The notes under the pieces: generated by a model
Told to the model about the DNA's origin: nothing
What the model saw: the letters and a program-made list of their open reading frames with translations, nothing else
Database searches by the model: none
NCBI GenBank assembly: GCA_033439765.1
Contig: JAULSN010000002.1
Location: 4,588,001-4,652,000 of the forward strand
Length of the DNA stretch: 64,000 bases
From: Lasiosphaeria ovina
Taxonomy: Eukaryota; Ascomycota; Sordariomycetes; Sordariales; Lasiosphaeriaceae
Reading direction: 5' to 3'
Made by a program: the position numbers and the translations under genes
In this document: positions 23,157-34,409 of the stretch, piece by piece
Position numbering within the stretch: the stretch's first letter is position 1
Layout of the letters: every line of letters begins with the position of its first letter

Positions 23157-26100
23157 AAGAAATAGTCTCGTATATGTGGAGATAAGATAGCATGGTGCTA
23201 GGGTTCACAAACTGGGATGGCGATTCATGCGGGCGGGACTGCTTTATAGAGGAGTACAGAGGACATGTCCATCCATACTGGATTGCCTTTTTTGTGCTCT
23301 TAGCCAGCACCCATTAATCTACAAGTACCTACTTTTTCGGCTACGAGATACTCAGATATTTTTTCTACGTATGAAATAAACACAGCTAAAATACTACAGC
23401 CGGCGCTTCTCTGTCATTTGTGGCAGAGATGGAGACCACAGCGGCGAAGAGGTCAGTAGTGTGTTCTTTGGTGGGATAGAAACACGGCGAATAGCTGACC
23501 AGTTAAAAGTTTCACTCTCCAGGAGTCCAGAGGTGGGCAGAAAATGTGTGGTCGTTGAGGGGGCTGAGAGCCGCCCTTCCGATTCGACCGGACCAGTCAC
23601 TAACCGCCTCCAAAAAGAGACAAGTGTTTGCTCTCCCGGGCGGTCCCAGAGCTTTGGGTGTTTTATCCCTGCTCCCCATCCCGTCGACTCCCGGCTTCCC
23701 AACTGGACTATCTCGCCCCGTGCTGCAACTCCCTTCCATCTCGCGGGGGAGGGTGACCACCCTTAGATCTCGTCCCCCCTCCCCCAAAACCCGTCAGATC
23801 TAGATTGGTCAGGCAGACAGGGGTTGGTATGATGAGGCTTCTCACAAGGTCCCATGTCTCGGAGCTTGGTTGGGAGCTTGGTTGGCGGGTGCCCTCCCCG
23901 GCTTCTTGTTTCCTGCTTTGAACTGGTCATCCAAGTACTGCAAAGCTGCACACTTACGGTTCAGCTGCAGGAGGAGAAGGAGGAGTAGTGGGATTGGGAG
24001 GGACCATGCGTCCATGAGCGAGAAAGGGAGATCGCCGGTCCTGCAAACAATTGCTGCTAGCCCTTGCTTTGTTGTTGCTTGTTTTCCCTCCAGCCTTCCA
24101 CGAACAGGCGGAGAAGAGGCCTGGGTGACTCGTCTAGGCTCCAGGAAGATGGCTTGGCCCCAGGCTCCCTGACGGATTCAATGGGTTGCCCCATTTTCCC
24201 TCTCTGGAAACTTGAAAGCACCCACACCCACAGCAGCTTCCAGCCCCAAAAAAGGTCAAGGGAGGACGGGAAAACAATAGGAGACCGGGGAGCGGTTCGC
24301 CGTTTGGAGTTCCTAGCTTGGATGAGGGGCAGCTGTGGGCGATAACGCCACCAAAAAAAATTACATTGCCCAATTGGCTCAGGAGACGACTGCGTGTGAG
24401 ACACTGAGGCATACCGGGAGAAGATCAAGGTCCGGCCAGCCAATGGCTCAGACCACAACACCACCCACACCGAGATAGAAGTGGGAGAGAGGAGATGGCC
24501 GTCCTGGCTTTTCTTTTTGTCGATTTTCAGCCCCTCTCAAGCCGTTGTCCATCTCGCATATCCAGGTCGGTCAAGGTGTGTGCCTCTCTTGTCTGGCCAG
24601 CCACTAGGTATGGTGCGACCGGGAGGAGCGGCTACCAAACGAGATCTGAGGAGGTGAGGTGGCTGCGTTGAGTGTCCGACATGTAGGTAAGGTAGGTAGT
24701 TTCCCGCCCGGCCTTTGCGTCCAAGTGGTCCCCCTCCTTTGGTTGTCATTCTGGTTTGGCGGAAGGGATAAGAATTCCCCGTATCAGTGCAGGCCGCTCA
24801 GGGTTGCAGCTTTCCTGGTCTCGCGCGCCATTGTACGGCCAGCTTCCTCCTGACGGCCGCTATCCATCCCACAGATGGAGCGGGCAGCAAGACTTTTTCC
24901 AAGTGTCGCCAGTTTTCCGCCGAGACTTCCCTTCTTCTCCTTTCCACACATACGCTCGCCTCTCTTGTTTCTTCTTTCTCTTCCCCTACCTCGCACGCGC
25001 CGCTGTATCCTTACCCATCCATCTTTTATCCAGCACTCTGGACTGTTTGCTAGCCAGGCCTGCTTCGCCTGTCCGGGACGAACCCAAGCAAGGGACACCG
25101 TTTCTTTTGTCCTGCTTGTTTCCCTTCCTCCTTTGGGTCCTGGGGAAGACTTGCCGCTCAAGACCAAGACCAAGTGAGGCCCAGAGTCTGGCAGAGGTTC
25201 CAACAGAGGTGAATAGAAGGTAGGCTCCCACTTGTCGATGTGTGTTGCCGTAAACGAGATGGTCTGATTCCTTCTCCAGTTCTGTCAGCTGTCCTCCGAG
25301 TGTGATCGACGAGAACATACCGGTTGGGTGGACGCGATATCTTGTCTTTGCAACTTCATTTCGAGATCTCCGTTATCGGTGCAGAAGTGCTCAACCACCA
25401 AGACCCACACGACCTGTTCAACCTTTTCCTGGCAACTCTATCTCGGTATCCTCTCCCTGACGCAGGAGGCCAGGATAACATTTGGGCTCGCGGTTAAATC
25501 GCAAACTGTTGCCGTCATTAGTATTTTCTTGAATTCAGCAACATCGATACAGAGAGATAGGGGAGCAAGCAGGACTTTTGCCATTTGCCAGAAAGAGCAA
25601 GTACCGCGGACCGAAGAACATCGTGACATTCATCGCCATCTCCAGCGGCAAGGAAGATAAGAGCAGAGGACGGCAAAACCACAGAGTTATCGACCAGGGC
25701 TGTGCGAACGCAAAACATACTTCCATTTTTTTCATCCCAATTTGTTGAGTCATCTGGTGCGCAGACTCGTCCCCTCGTCCCATCCATTGTTCTCGATTGG
25801 TAGTGTAGTCTCTCAAGGGCATCGAAGAACCACAGCAGCAACATCCCATCCTACCTTACCCAAGATAGGTTATCTTGGATACCTTGGGCACCAAGAGCAA
25901 AGGTTCCAGGCCGCTTCCTAAAGAGACTTGAACTGTAACCGGGAACCAAGCGAGCAAACCCCACAGTGGTGCGTTCAAGGGAAAACCTCCGTGCTGGGCA
26001 CCTCCTACACCTAGGCACTCCGGGCAGCTGGTACCTTCCCGAGCGAAACCTACCACTTTCCACACCTTACCTTTAGACGAGTGGTAAAAAATTTTGGCCT

Positions 26101-27778
26101 TGCGGCCAGCTGGCATCTTACCTTCTCCCGTTACCAACCGAGCAGCCCGAAAACCCGACCTCGATCTCGCGTCAAACTTCAGGTACGTTGGTGGTCCGTC
26201 TCGCCTCCCCGTTGGCTCTTTCCTTTCATCGCCCCGCCTCTCGCATCACCGGATCGTCGGTCCTAAAATACCCAGGGCAATCTCGACCAGATCTTTGGAG
26301 ATACAATCAAACTCACTTAGGGAAGGTGCAAATACAGGGCCTTAATACCCTGCCTGACCTCAAATCTTCCTGTCCGAAAACCACTGCCCAGGCGGGGAAG
26401 CAAGCTCGTCGTCCATACCTACTTCAACCCTTCAGTTTTGGGCGCAGTTTGAGGTTGGTCGCTGCAGTAACATTGTTGGAGCAACTCGTCCGAAGTAAGG
26501 TAGTCGCATACGGTAAGTTCAGAGCAGATTCATTTTTCTTCGGCTTCTTTCTCTCCTTCGGTTGCTATATTTATCGTCTACCTACCTACGAGCGTGGCTC
26601 TTTCCTCCTGTCCATTCCCCCCCGCGTGATTCCTAAACCTTGGCTGGCTTCGCGGGTACGAAAACACTGTACGACGACAACAACGACCAAGGTTCTCGCC
26701 AGGTTTGACTGAATTCCTTCCTCGAGTTCTCTGCATCGTGCTTGCCTCGGGCGTGAGGCGTAAGGTGTGACGTTCGTCCACATGGCCCGCTGCTTGCCTC
26801 TTTTAAAGATTGGGCTTTTCCTCTGGCAGTGCTGGGAACGGGTCCTTTTCTCCGTGGATTCTTGTTCCGATCATTACAGCATCAACACCACACCCCAACA
26901 ACCACCACAGTCTCTTCCATTCATCTTGCTCGATAGCTTGACCTATCTTCTTACCCCCCCGGCACTCGCTTGCAGATCAGAGTCTTTGGTACTAACATAG
27001 TCCCCCGTCGAGTGGCTCGGTTTCTTGTCTCCCCAACCATCAGTTTCTCCGGCCTTCGAGCGCGCCGACAAGGACGAGATTCCATTTTGGAGGTGAGTTT
27101 ACGCGTCCCTGACTTGCTCCTCACCTCATCCTCAGGGCATCAGTCTTCCAGGACACACTGCCAGACACCTCCAAGGCGATGAGCCTGCACTCGGGCCACC
27201 CCTCTTCTGCCTGCCTTTGATAAATTTTACCTACTGCCAAAAACCCTCGTCCCCTCTTCTCTTCTTGCAAACCTTCCACCCTTCATCCACCACACCAAGA
27301 CTACCACACCCACCAACACCACAACTTCTTCTTGGTCGCGTTTTTGGACCAGAGTTGGCCTTCGAGTTAATTTGCTATTTTGGCAAATCTACCCATTCCC
27401 AAGTGTCGTCCACTGAAACATCTCCCCGCGAAGGTACTGGACTGTTTCTCTAGCAACCGCGAACCGAAAAGGTGTGTACCCGAAAACGCGTCCAAAAACC
27501 TCCACCCGCTTCTCTAGTCACATCGACTTCCGCTGCTGCCCCCTCACATACCTACATACTTCCCCAAAGCATTGTGCTCTCGAGATACCATCTCCTTTCT
27601 TCCCCTCGCTTTTCGTTCCCGCCCGTCTCGAAGTCGGCTTCACGCGTGTCTGGGTTGGCAAGGCACATTTGCGGCCGAGTTTGTCGAGGCTTTTTCTTTT
27701 TCACATCTTTCCCAGTCTCTTGAATTACGGCAGAATAATCTGGAGTGGCAAAACTGACGGTATTGCAGGTTGTTTGCA
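23157..27778. other. Long 4.6-kb non-coding region, probable complex leader of the RRM gene
   Basis: The first part is the 3' region of the reductase. From about 24.9 kb on the plus strand is pyrimidine-rich, as in long fungal 5' leaders, and has several consensus donors: GTACGT at 26183, GTAAGT at 26513, GTGAGT at 27093 and GTACTG at 27434. A CTGAC branch site and TTGCAG acceptor end at 27768, ten bases before the RRM gene ATG. Many short upstream reading frames are present. I see no frame with family resemblance. The 5'-leader assignment is an inference. Confidence 0.5.
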
Positions 27779-29791
27779 ATGACAATGTCTCACTATCGCA
27801 CCACGGGCGGCATGTCTTCGGACAACAATCGCCAGGGCGCTGGATATGCCACTTACCTGACTGCCCAGATGGGCAACGGCCCTCAGCATGATGTATCTTC
27901 TTCGCATGGCCATCACATGGGTCACCCTTCGGACAACATGGGCGCTGTTTTGAATCAGTTCAGCACTCTGGCTCTACCCAGCGGTCACGGCCTGCCCGGC
28001 GGCTCGAACCTCTCGCAGGTTCAGGCTCATCACGCCTATTGCACCCCCGAGCAGCAGGTTGCCTACCAGGGCTATCCTGTTCCTCTGCATGTCGGCATGA
28101 CTCCGGAGGGGGCCTACCCATTTGGCCTCTCTGGCCAGTTTCCTGTCCAGAGTGGATTTGCCCCATTGTCTGTTCCATATCACGCTATGCCATATACCCC
28201 GGGCCGTGTGGCTTCGTATGGCGACCGTTGCAGCGAGGTTCCTGGCCTGGAGAATCGCCGTGGCTCATACTCTACGACTGAGTCGACTCCGCCCACTCCT
28301 TTCTTTGGTAGCGCGTCTGAGCGTGGTGGCGCTTCCCGTATCGCCGTCATTCGCTCGAGCTACACGACTCCCTCTCCTGAGCAGATCGTCCCGAAGGCCC
28401 CTCAGCCACTTGACGACGACATGCTCATGCTGCTCAAGCAAGACCCGGCAATCCCTGAGGCGGTCCCGGCTGTCTTCACCCCACCAACTCATACAAAGTC
28501 GGTTGAGCAGTGCCTTGAGAACCGCATCAATGGCAACCGCAATGTCTACATTCGTGGACTTCACCCAACCACCGATGACGAGCTCCTCCACCGGTACGCG
28601 TCGCGCTTCGGTAAGGTGGAGCAGAGCAAGGCCATCATTGACACCTCGACTGGCGCTTGCAAAGGGTATGTTCTGTGACACTTCTGCATGCAACCAAACT
28701 CTTTATTAATGGACCTGCAGTTTCGGTTTTGCCAAGTTTGCCGATGTCCGTGACTCGGAGAAGTGCATTCGGGGCTTTTATCATCTTGGTTATGAGGTTG
28801 GCTTTGCTAGGGTGAGATCCTTCCCCAGCCTGTATCAATTGCGAACACTGAACTAACATGCGTGACACAGGAGAGCTTCAACGCCAGACTCAAGGCAGAA
28901 GGCGACGAAAGCTCCACCAACCTGTATCTTTCGAACCTCCCGAAGCGTCTCACCGAAACTGTAAGCAAGTTCCTGCACAAGTCGAGATTTTTCGTATCTA
29001 ACATTCTGATTCAAGGAGCTCAATTCCATTTTCTCCGGATATCGCGTCATTTCGAGCAAGATTCTTCGTGACAGCATGGGCAATTCGCGTGGAGTAGGAT
29101 TCGCAAGGTAAATCACAATCCTTTCCGCCACCCCGACAACGGGTCTTTCATGGCACAGGCTTCTAACTCACCATACTAGATTCGAAACTCGCGAGGAATG
29201 CGAGGATATAATCAAAAAATATCACGGTCTCTCCATTGGCGAGGAGGGGTTGATGATGCAGGTCCGCTATGCGGATACCCCAGCTCAGAAAGAGCTGAAG
29301 AGAATCACGGCGGAGCGCCGCCAGTTCCGCACCAACGAGTACAACATTGGTGCTTACGGCACTGCTGATGTTGGCATTCACCCAAGCATCTACCATCAGG
29401 CTCCTTGGGGCCGTCGTACCGGCGTCGGAGCTAAGCCGTGGGAGAGCCCTTTGCCCCGCCCTCGCTTGATCTAGGCGTGACTGACTTTGTGCCTTAGTTC
29501 CTTTGCCCCTCGTGGTTCCATGCGTTGCAATGTTGGAGGCAGTAATGGCACGGCTTCTGCCACGTCTCAGGGAGTGGGCCATACCCTCAAGTATGGCCGC
29601 CCTCAGGCTCGTGGCCGACGTTGCTAAGCATGACTACCACTAACACTTTTCACAGGCAGAGCACCACAGCATCCGGTACGGCTTCTTCTGACGACGGCTC
29701 GGTTGACGGCGGTGTGACGATCGTTGATTCTCCTAGCGTCGCGAAAGGAAGCACCCAGTCGTCGCCAACCGTCAAGAAGGAGAAGGTGTGA
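27779..29791 (+). CDS. Tandem-RRM RNA-binding protein, RBMS/MSSP-like (548 aa model, 7 exons)
   Basis: Predicted single-stranded RNA-binding protein; target unknown. Exons: 27779-28665, 28721-28811, 28871-28960, 29016-29107, 29180-29437, 29498-29590 and 29656-29791; all phases close. The first half is a Gly/His/Pro/Ser-rich region. RRM1 (about 255-326) starts NVYIRGL and has RNP1 KGFGFAKF; RRM2 (about 343-420) starts NLYLSNLP and has RNP1 RGVGFARF. The first four introns are well supported. The fifth (29438-29497) uses a weak GTGGGA donor but has a CTGAC branch site and TTAG acceptor; without it the protein ends at PRLI (stop 29472-29474). The sixth (29591-29655) has GTATGG and CACTAAC. The downstream exons read as a Ser/Thr-rich acidic tail ending VKKEKV, so I prefer the longer form, but both ends could exist as isoforms. 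The start follows a probable 5'-UTR intron acceptor. Confidence 0.85.
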
Positions 29792-30481
29792 TCGCTTGTG
29801 AACGCTCTGCCTTGATTTTGTTATTTGGTCTTTTGCACGCACGCGCACACTTTGTAATCACATGGTTTCCGTCAATCTTGGGAGATGGACAACTTGATAT
29901 CACATACGTCACTATCGTCATTTTGCTATTGATCGGGTTGGCCCTTGTTCAGAAATGGGGATTCTCTGCAAACTGGTTTGTCAGCTCACATAATTAACGC
30001 TCTGCTATTCTTGTGGCGGGGAGGCAATATCATAGGATGCTGGACTTGATACAGGAGGTGGAAGAAATACGCATCCACAGCCACGAGAAAAATCCCTTTC
30101 TTGTACTTTGGCGAATGTTATCTGGGGAACTTGGGGACTTGTACTTTGAGAAGGAAGCCAAGCACATCAGCATCAATTGAGTGGAAACAATAACACTAAG
30201 TCTTTGGCGTTCTCTGGACACAAATTAATAGCTAGCTTTTATGGTACTGCCGTGTGCAGATGGAGCGAAAAGGCAATAAACTCTGATATCAAGCAACTAC
30301 CGCTGACTGCAGTTGGTAAGCCCCATGGTGACACGTTCTCATACTGGTCGCTTTTGATCAACATTGCTCGCCCCTTTTCTTATACAATTGGGGTATATCT
30401 ATCTATTCGCTTTTCTATACAGGAGTGCTATTGAAGATGTAGGAACACAGTCTATCTATTAGAATACCTCCAACATACATA
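29792..30481. other. Convergent 3' spacer
   Basis: This lies between the ends of the plus-strand RRM gene and the minus-strand esterase gene. It is comparatively AT-rich and holds no recognised gene. It is expected to contain both polyadenylation regions. Confidence 0.6.
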
Positions 30482-33400
30482 TCAGTCTGGCGTCCCTTGA
30501 GGTTTATTGGCAGCTGGGGAACTGTTATTTGCACCAGAGCCATCAGAAGGCGCCTCGGCGTCCGCTCCACCAGGGCCCGAGGACCTCGCAGACCGCGGCC
30601 GTTGGGTGGCTACTTTGCCCACAATCTTCTCGGCCCAGTTCCCAAAGCTGAGGGGGCTGGCGCTGCGTTGCCGTTCCGTCGCCGCCCCCTTGGCCTTGGC
30701 CCCTGGCGTCTGTAGACTATCGGTCCTGTTATTATTGTTGCTGCTGTTGCTATTATTAGTATTATTGTGGATATCACGCCTGCGGCTACTGCTGCTGTTA
30801 TTGACGCTAGTCGAATCGTCGCTCTCGTCGCCGCTGTCAGCCCAGTCGCGCTCGCTCCACGTCACCGAGTCGATGCGGTCGAAGCGCGGGCGAGTGGGCA
30901 TGGCGGCTGCGGCTGCGGCTGCGACGGCGTCTGTGGACGGGAAGAAGGACACCCCGAGAGCGTCATGCTGGTCCTGGGGAGGAGGGCTAGCACTGCTGCT
31001 GGAGGTGCTCTTTCTTGCCGCCGATGGTGAAGAAGAAGAAGGCGGGAGGTCCGAGACGAAGTCGAGCGCTTCGGAGGACTCTGCTGCGTCGACGTGTTGC
31101 CTTTCGCTCGTACTGGGAGTTTTGGGGTCTTTGAGTTCTTGTGTACTATCATTCCCGGAGGGACTCCGTTGGTGTGTTGTCTTCGTGGTCTCGACACCGC
31201 TCTCGTCAGGCGGCTCGGCGGGGTTTTTGGCGCGCTCCGTGTTGGGCTCTTCGTCGTCACGGGTGCGCGCAGCGGCCGAGTCACTAAAGTGTGCCTCGAC
31301 GAGGTGGTTCACGACGGGCCATCCAAAGGCGTTGGCGAACATGCGACGCACAATCAGATTGTTGTGGGCGTCGGGCTCGAGCTTGACGAGCACCTTACGC
31401 CACGATAGGTCGCGGTGGTAGGCGCGGGCAATCTTTTCCTCGACCTTCATCTGGGAGCTGTCGACCATGTCAAGCGGGTCCTGCTCCGAGTTGGTGTGTA
31501 CAGTGTCTGCGTATTCGCCGGACGATGCCGAGGGGTCCTCTTGCAGGTGCGGTGGCTGTGGAGTTCCCAGAGACGCGAAGGGAGCGGGAATGGGAACGGG
31601 GTCGCTGCCGTTGACTGCCGTGGCCATGGCCGACCGCGGTGATGGCGTGGCAAAGGAGGGGGTTCTCGTGTACGACCTCCGGCGGAAGGTGGACGAAGGC
31701 CGCTTCTTTAGTGGCGGGGGCGGAATGTCTGAGGGGTGGTATATCCGGTCGTGGAAGATGGTGCGAGGACGCTTGGACGGGTCGATGAGGTATTCTACCG
31801 AGGGCAGCTTCGGGTTGAGCAAGTCGCCGGCAGACTCGAAGAAGGTTGTACGAGGCGGGGCCGACATTCCCTCGAGATCGTCTGTGAGTTCTTGGCCCGT
31901 AGTGACCTTTGAATTTGACGATGCGGCTGAGTTTGAGCCAGACGCACTGTCCATCTTTAGGGTCTGACTTCGTTGGTAAATCCTGGTTTGTTTCTGGGAC
32001 GGGGGTGGCGGCGCCTTGGGAGGATCATTGCTGCGGAAGAAATTGAAGAAGCCGGTAAAGGGGTTTGAATTGTTTGTGTTTGATGAGAACTGAAGGTGAT
32101 GCAAGTCGGGCGGTGAACCTGCCGACCTCAGACTCTGGGCATCGTCCTCAAGCGTGGCGTTTGTGGGTGGCTGCGGAACCTCGTGTTCGTCAGCGGAACC
32201 AGTGCGGATCGACTTGGCGGCGGTGTCGGCCGCAGACGTGGTGCTCTCATCATCCTCAACTTTGATTTCAATGGGGGACCAGGGGGCTAGTCTAGGAGAG
32301 GTAACGTTTGCTCCCGTCAGCTCGGCCCACCCAAACCCAACAACAGCTTCCACGAGGCCACCCTCTCGACGAGCCTTTTCCACCCGCCCCAGACCCTGCC
32401 AATCCAGAAAGAGAAGACAGCTTGTGCGTAGAGGTACAATGCCGTCGTTGACCACGTTTGAGTAGACAGTCCTGTTGCGGAACTTTTGGAGCGCCTTGTG
32501 GGCCGGCCCTGTGGGCAGAATTCGCAGGAGTGGCTTAGACTCTGGCTGGGGCTCTCCGTAGACGCGCCGATGCGCATTTTCTCCGAGATTTCCCACGATG
32601 GCTCCCCACCCGCTCCGTGCAATGGTAGGGGCCCTCCAGGTCAGTCCAAGGTCCTGGCCAGTCCTTCCGACGAGGCCGAAGTCCAGAGCGAACTTGACGT
32701 AGAGTGGGTTTTCGTGGTTGAGGCCAAGAAATGGAGACGCTAGAGTGATAAAGTTTATGGGCTCTATGAGATCAAAGAACTGCGGCGAATGCTTCTGGAT
32801 GTATGCAATGGCGTACATTTGCACCAGGCCACCGAGGGAGTGGGCGATGAAGCTGATCTTGGTGAACTTGTACAGCCTCTGGGGCTCGGGGGGTGGTGCA
32901 GGGGGGATTGTGCGTGGGGTTGTTGCGCCGTGCTTGGCCGTCTTTTTGTTCAACTCGTCTTGTTTGTGCGAGCTTGATCTGAACGAGAGCGTGCTCGACT
33001 CGGAAGACGTGGCTGCCGTAGGCTGGCACGGCTGGTCCGGGTACGTCATGGACAGAACGTATCTGGCGAGTCGTTTTCCCAGGTACTTGATGCCCTTCTC
33101 TGTTTTTGTCGCGTTGCCCGAGAAGCCGCGTACAACAACCTCTTCCTCTTCGACATCGTCATCGCTGCCATCCTCTTCTGCAGAATGGCCCTCGCGCCCT
33201 GTCGCGTCGGCCCCTGACTCTGCCTCCGCCCGTGTGGCACGCTCCCTAGCTTTGCGCACTTTCGCATCAACCTTGGCCTGCCTCACCCCCGTATCAATGC
33301 TCTCCTTGAGAAACAGCATATCGCCGCCCAGGTTGCTGTGTAGCCCATGCGTTAGCAAGACTAAGTGCACCTTTTTCTGGCGCTTGGGTGGCCTCTTTTC

Positions 33401-34168
33401 CTGGGGATTCGCGATGGGCACAACGGGCTCGACCGGGGCATCGGCGCCATCATGTTTGACACCCTCCCCGGCACCATATTCCCAACCCGGTAGCTGGGGA
33501 GTGTTCCACAGGGTGGCGGTATCCTCGACCTTTAACCGGATGGCCTTTGAGTAGACGCCCTTGAGCTGCGCTGGGTGGTGCTTCTTGCTGCCGATGCTCT
33601 GCTGGAAGTCGCTGACACGGCCTGGCTGGGGAACCTGGGCCTGGCCGCCGATGACGGGAACGACGGAGCCGAGGTTGAGAGACTTTTCGTCACGAGCCAG
33701 CAAGATCTCATAGTGCACGGCGGCCGATGTGGAAAATATGACCTGCGAGGCAATCTCTATGATCCAGGATGCGCTCTCGCCGCCATTGTTGGGACCGTCG
33801 GCAAAGTGGCTATGGCGGCCGCTGTCGCTCATACCCTCGCCGGCTGTCTGGCGGATGTTATCGGGCACGACGAGATGGCAGTTCCAAACAGCGCCGGCCT
33901 TGAGCATAGGCTCAAACTCGGGGACGCCATACCGACGCGGATTCTCAAACTTTTGGTTCGGATTGAAGTGGGAGGGGTAGGCGGCAACGGATAGGGTGTA
34001 GGGACCGTGGACGAAAGCGGCGCGTAGTGCGATAGCCGACGTATTCCGGATGCGCAAGAACAGGAACTCGGGCGAGGGGAGTATGCGGTCAGCCGAGGGG
34101 GTGTATGTAACCGTGTAGCGCACCACCTCGCCGATCTTGACGCTGCCGGCCTGGTGGAGGAGAAGCAT
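30482..34168 (-). CDS. DUF676/Rog1-type putative serine esterase or lipase (1228 aa)
   Basis: Alpha/beta-hydrolase of the DUF676 family, which includes yeast Rog1, a monoacylglycerol lipase. It is a single exon; the start MLLLHQAGSVKIGE is followed by a conserved-looking VRYTVTYTP strand. The oxyanion-side strand VLLTHGLHSN is near residue 274. The nucleophile elbow AHSLGG has Ser444, with Ala where many lipases have Gly. NDGIVPLRTS supplies the likely acidic residue at Asp575. A C-terminal His-containing segment lies near 951-957. An acidic insertion of about 60 residues separates the HG strand from the next core strand. Residues 640-900 and 970-1228 are Ser/Pro/Asn-rich and probably disordered, so the protein is much larger than yeast Rog1. 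No signal peptide or transmembrane helix is evident. The substrate cannot be told from sequence. Confidence 0.85.
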   Translation of the reverse strand: MLLLHQAGSVKIGEVVRYTVTYTPSADRILPSPEFLFLRIRNTSAIALRAAFVHGPYTLSVAAYPSHFNPNQKFENPRRYGVPEFEPMLKAGAVWNCHLVVPDNIRQTAGEGMSDSGRHSHFADGPNNGGESASWIIEIASQVIFSTSAAVHYEILLARDEKSLNLGSVVPVIGGQAQVPQPGRVSDFQQSIGSKKHHPAQLKGVYSKAIRLKVEDTATLWNTPQLPGWEYGAGEGVKHDGADAPVEPVVPIANPQEKRPPKRQKKVHLVLLTHGLHSNLGGDMLFLKESIDTGVRQAKVDAKVRKARERATRAEAESGADATGREGHSAEEDGSDDDVEEEEVVVRGFSGNATKTEKGIKYLGKRLARYVLSMTYPDQPCQPTAATSSESSTLSFRSSSHKQDELNKKTAKHGATTPRTIPPAPPPEPQRLYKFTKISFIAHSLGGLVQMYAIAYIQKHSPQFFDLIEPINFITLASPFLGLNHENPLYVKFALDFGLVGRTGQDLGLTWRAPTIARSGWGAIVGNLGENAHRRVYGEPQPESKPLLRILPTGPAHKALQKFRNRTVYSNVVNDGIVPLRTSCLLFLDWQGLGRVEKARREGGLVEAVVGFGWAELTGANVTSPRLAPWSPIEIKVEDDESTTSAADTAAKSIRTGSADEHEVPQPPTNATLEDDAQSLRSAGSPPDLHHLQFSSNTNNSNPFTGFFNFFRSNDPPKAPPPPSQKQTRIYQRSQTLKMDSASGSNSAASSNSKVTTGQELTDDLEGMSAPPRTTFFESAGDLLNPKLPSVEYLIDPSKRPRTIFHDRIYHPSDIPPPPLKKRPSSTFRRRSYTRTPSFATPSPRSAMATAVNGSDPVPIPAPFASLGTPQPPHLQEDPSASSGEYADTVHTNSEQDPLDMVDSSQMKVEEKIARAYHRDLSWRKVLVKLEPDAHNNLIVRRMFANAFGWPVVNHLVEAHFSDSAAARTRDDEEPNTERAKNPAEPPDESGVETTKTTHQRSPSGNDSTQELKDPKTPSTSERQHVDAAESSEALDFVSDLPPSSSSPSAARKSTSSSSASPPPQDQHDALGVSFFPSTDAVAAAAAAAMPTRPRFDRIDSVTWSERDWADSGDESDDSTSVNNSSSSRRRDIHNNTNNSNSSNNNNRTDSLQTPGAKAKGAATERQRSASPLSFGNWAEKIVGKVATQRPRSARSSGPGGADAEAPSDGSGANNSSPAANKPQGTPD

Positions 34169-34200
34169 TGCGAGTGGCGGCGGCGGTCAATCAGGCAACC

Positions 34201-34225
34201 GGATCGGATCGGATCGGATCGGATC
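34201..34225. repeat. GGATC pentanucleotide repeat
   Basis: Five perfect tandem copies begin 33 bp upstream of the esterase start codon, probably in its 5' leader. Confidence 0.9.
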
Positions 34226-34333
34226 CGGGCAGGTCGGTCGGTCTGTACGAAGTACCGGTGGGTACAGGGTCGGTGTCGATGTCGGCGTTAGTGTTGGTGG
34301 GAAGCACACGTCGGCACACAGACAAACGCAGGC

Positions 34334-34409
34334 GGACTCTCGACTAGACCCGACTCGACCCGACTCGAATTCGACTCGGCTTGACTCGAACTCGACTCGG
34401 CTTCACTCG
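34334..34409. repeat. GACTCG-type imperfect tandem repeat
   Basis: Repeated CGACTCG/TTGACTCGAA units with 6-10 bp spacing lie about 170-240 bp upstream of the esterase start codon. Confidence 0.75.

Noticed and set aside
30507..31421. 304-codon plus-strand frame opposite the esterase tail
   Set aside because: Low-complexity Leu/Ser/Arg translation of the reverse strand of a Ser/Asn-rich coding region; no start context or family signal.
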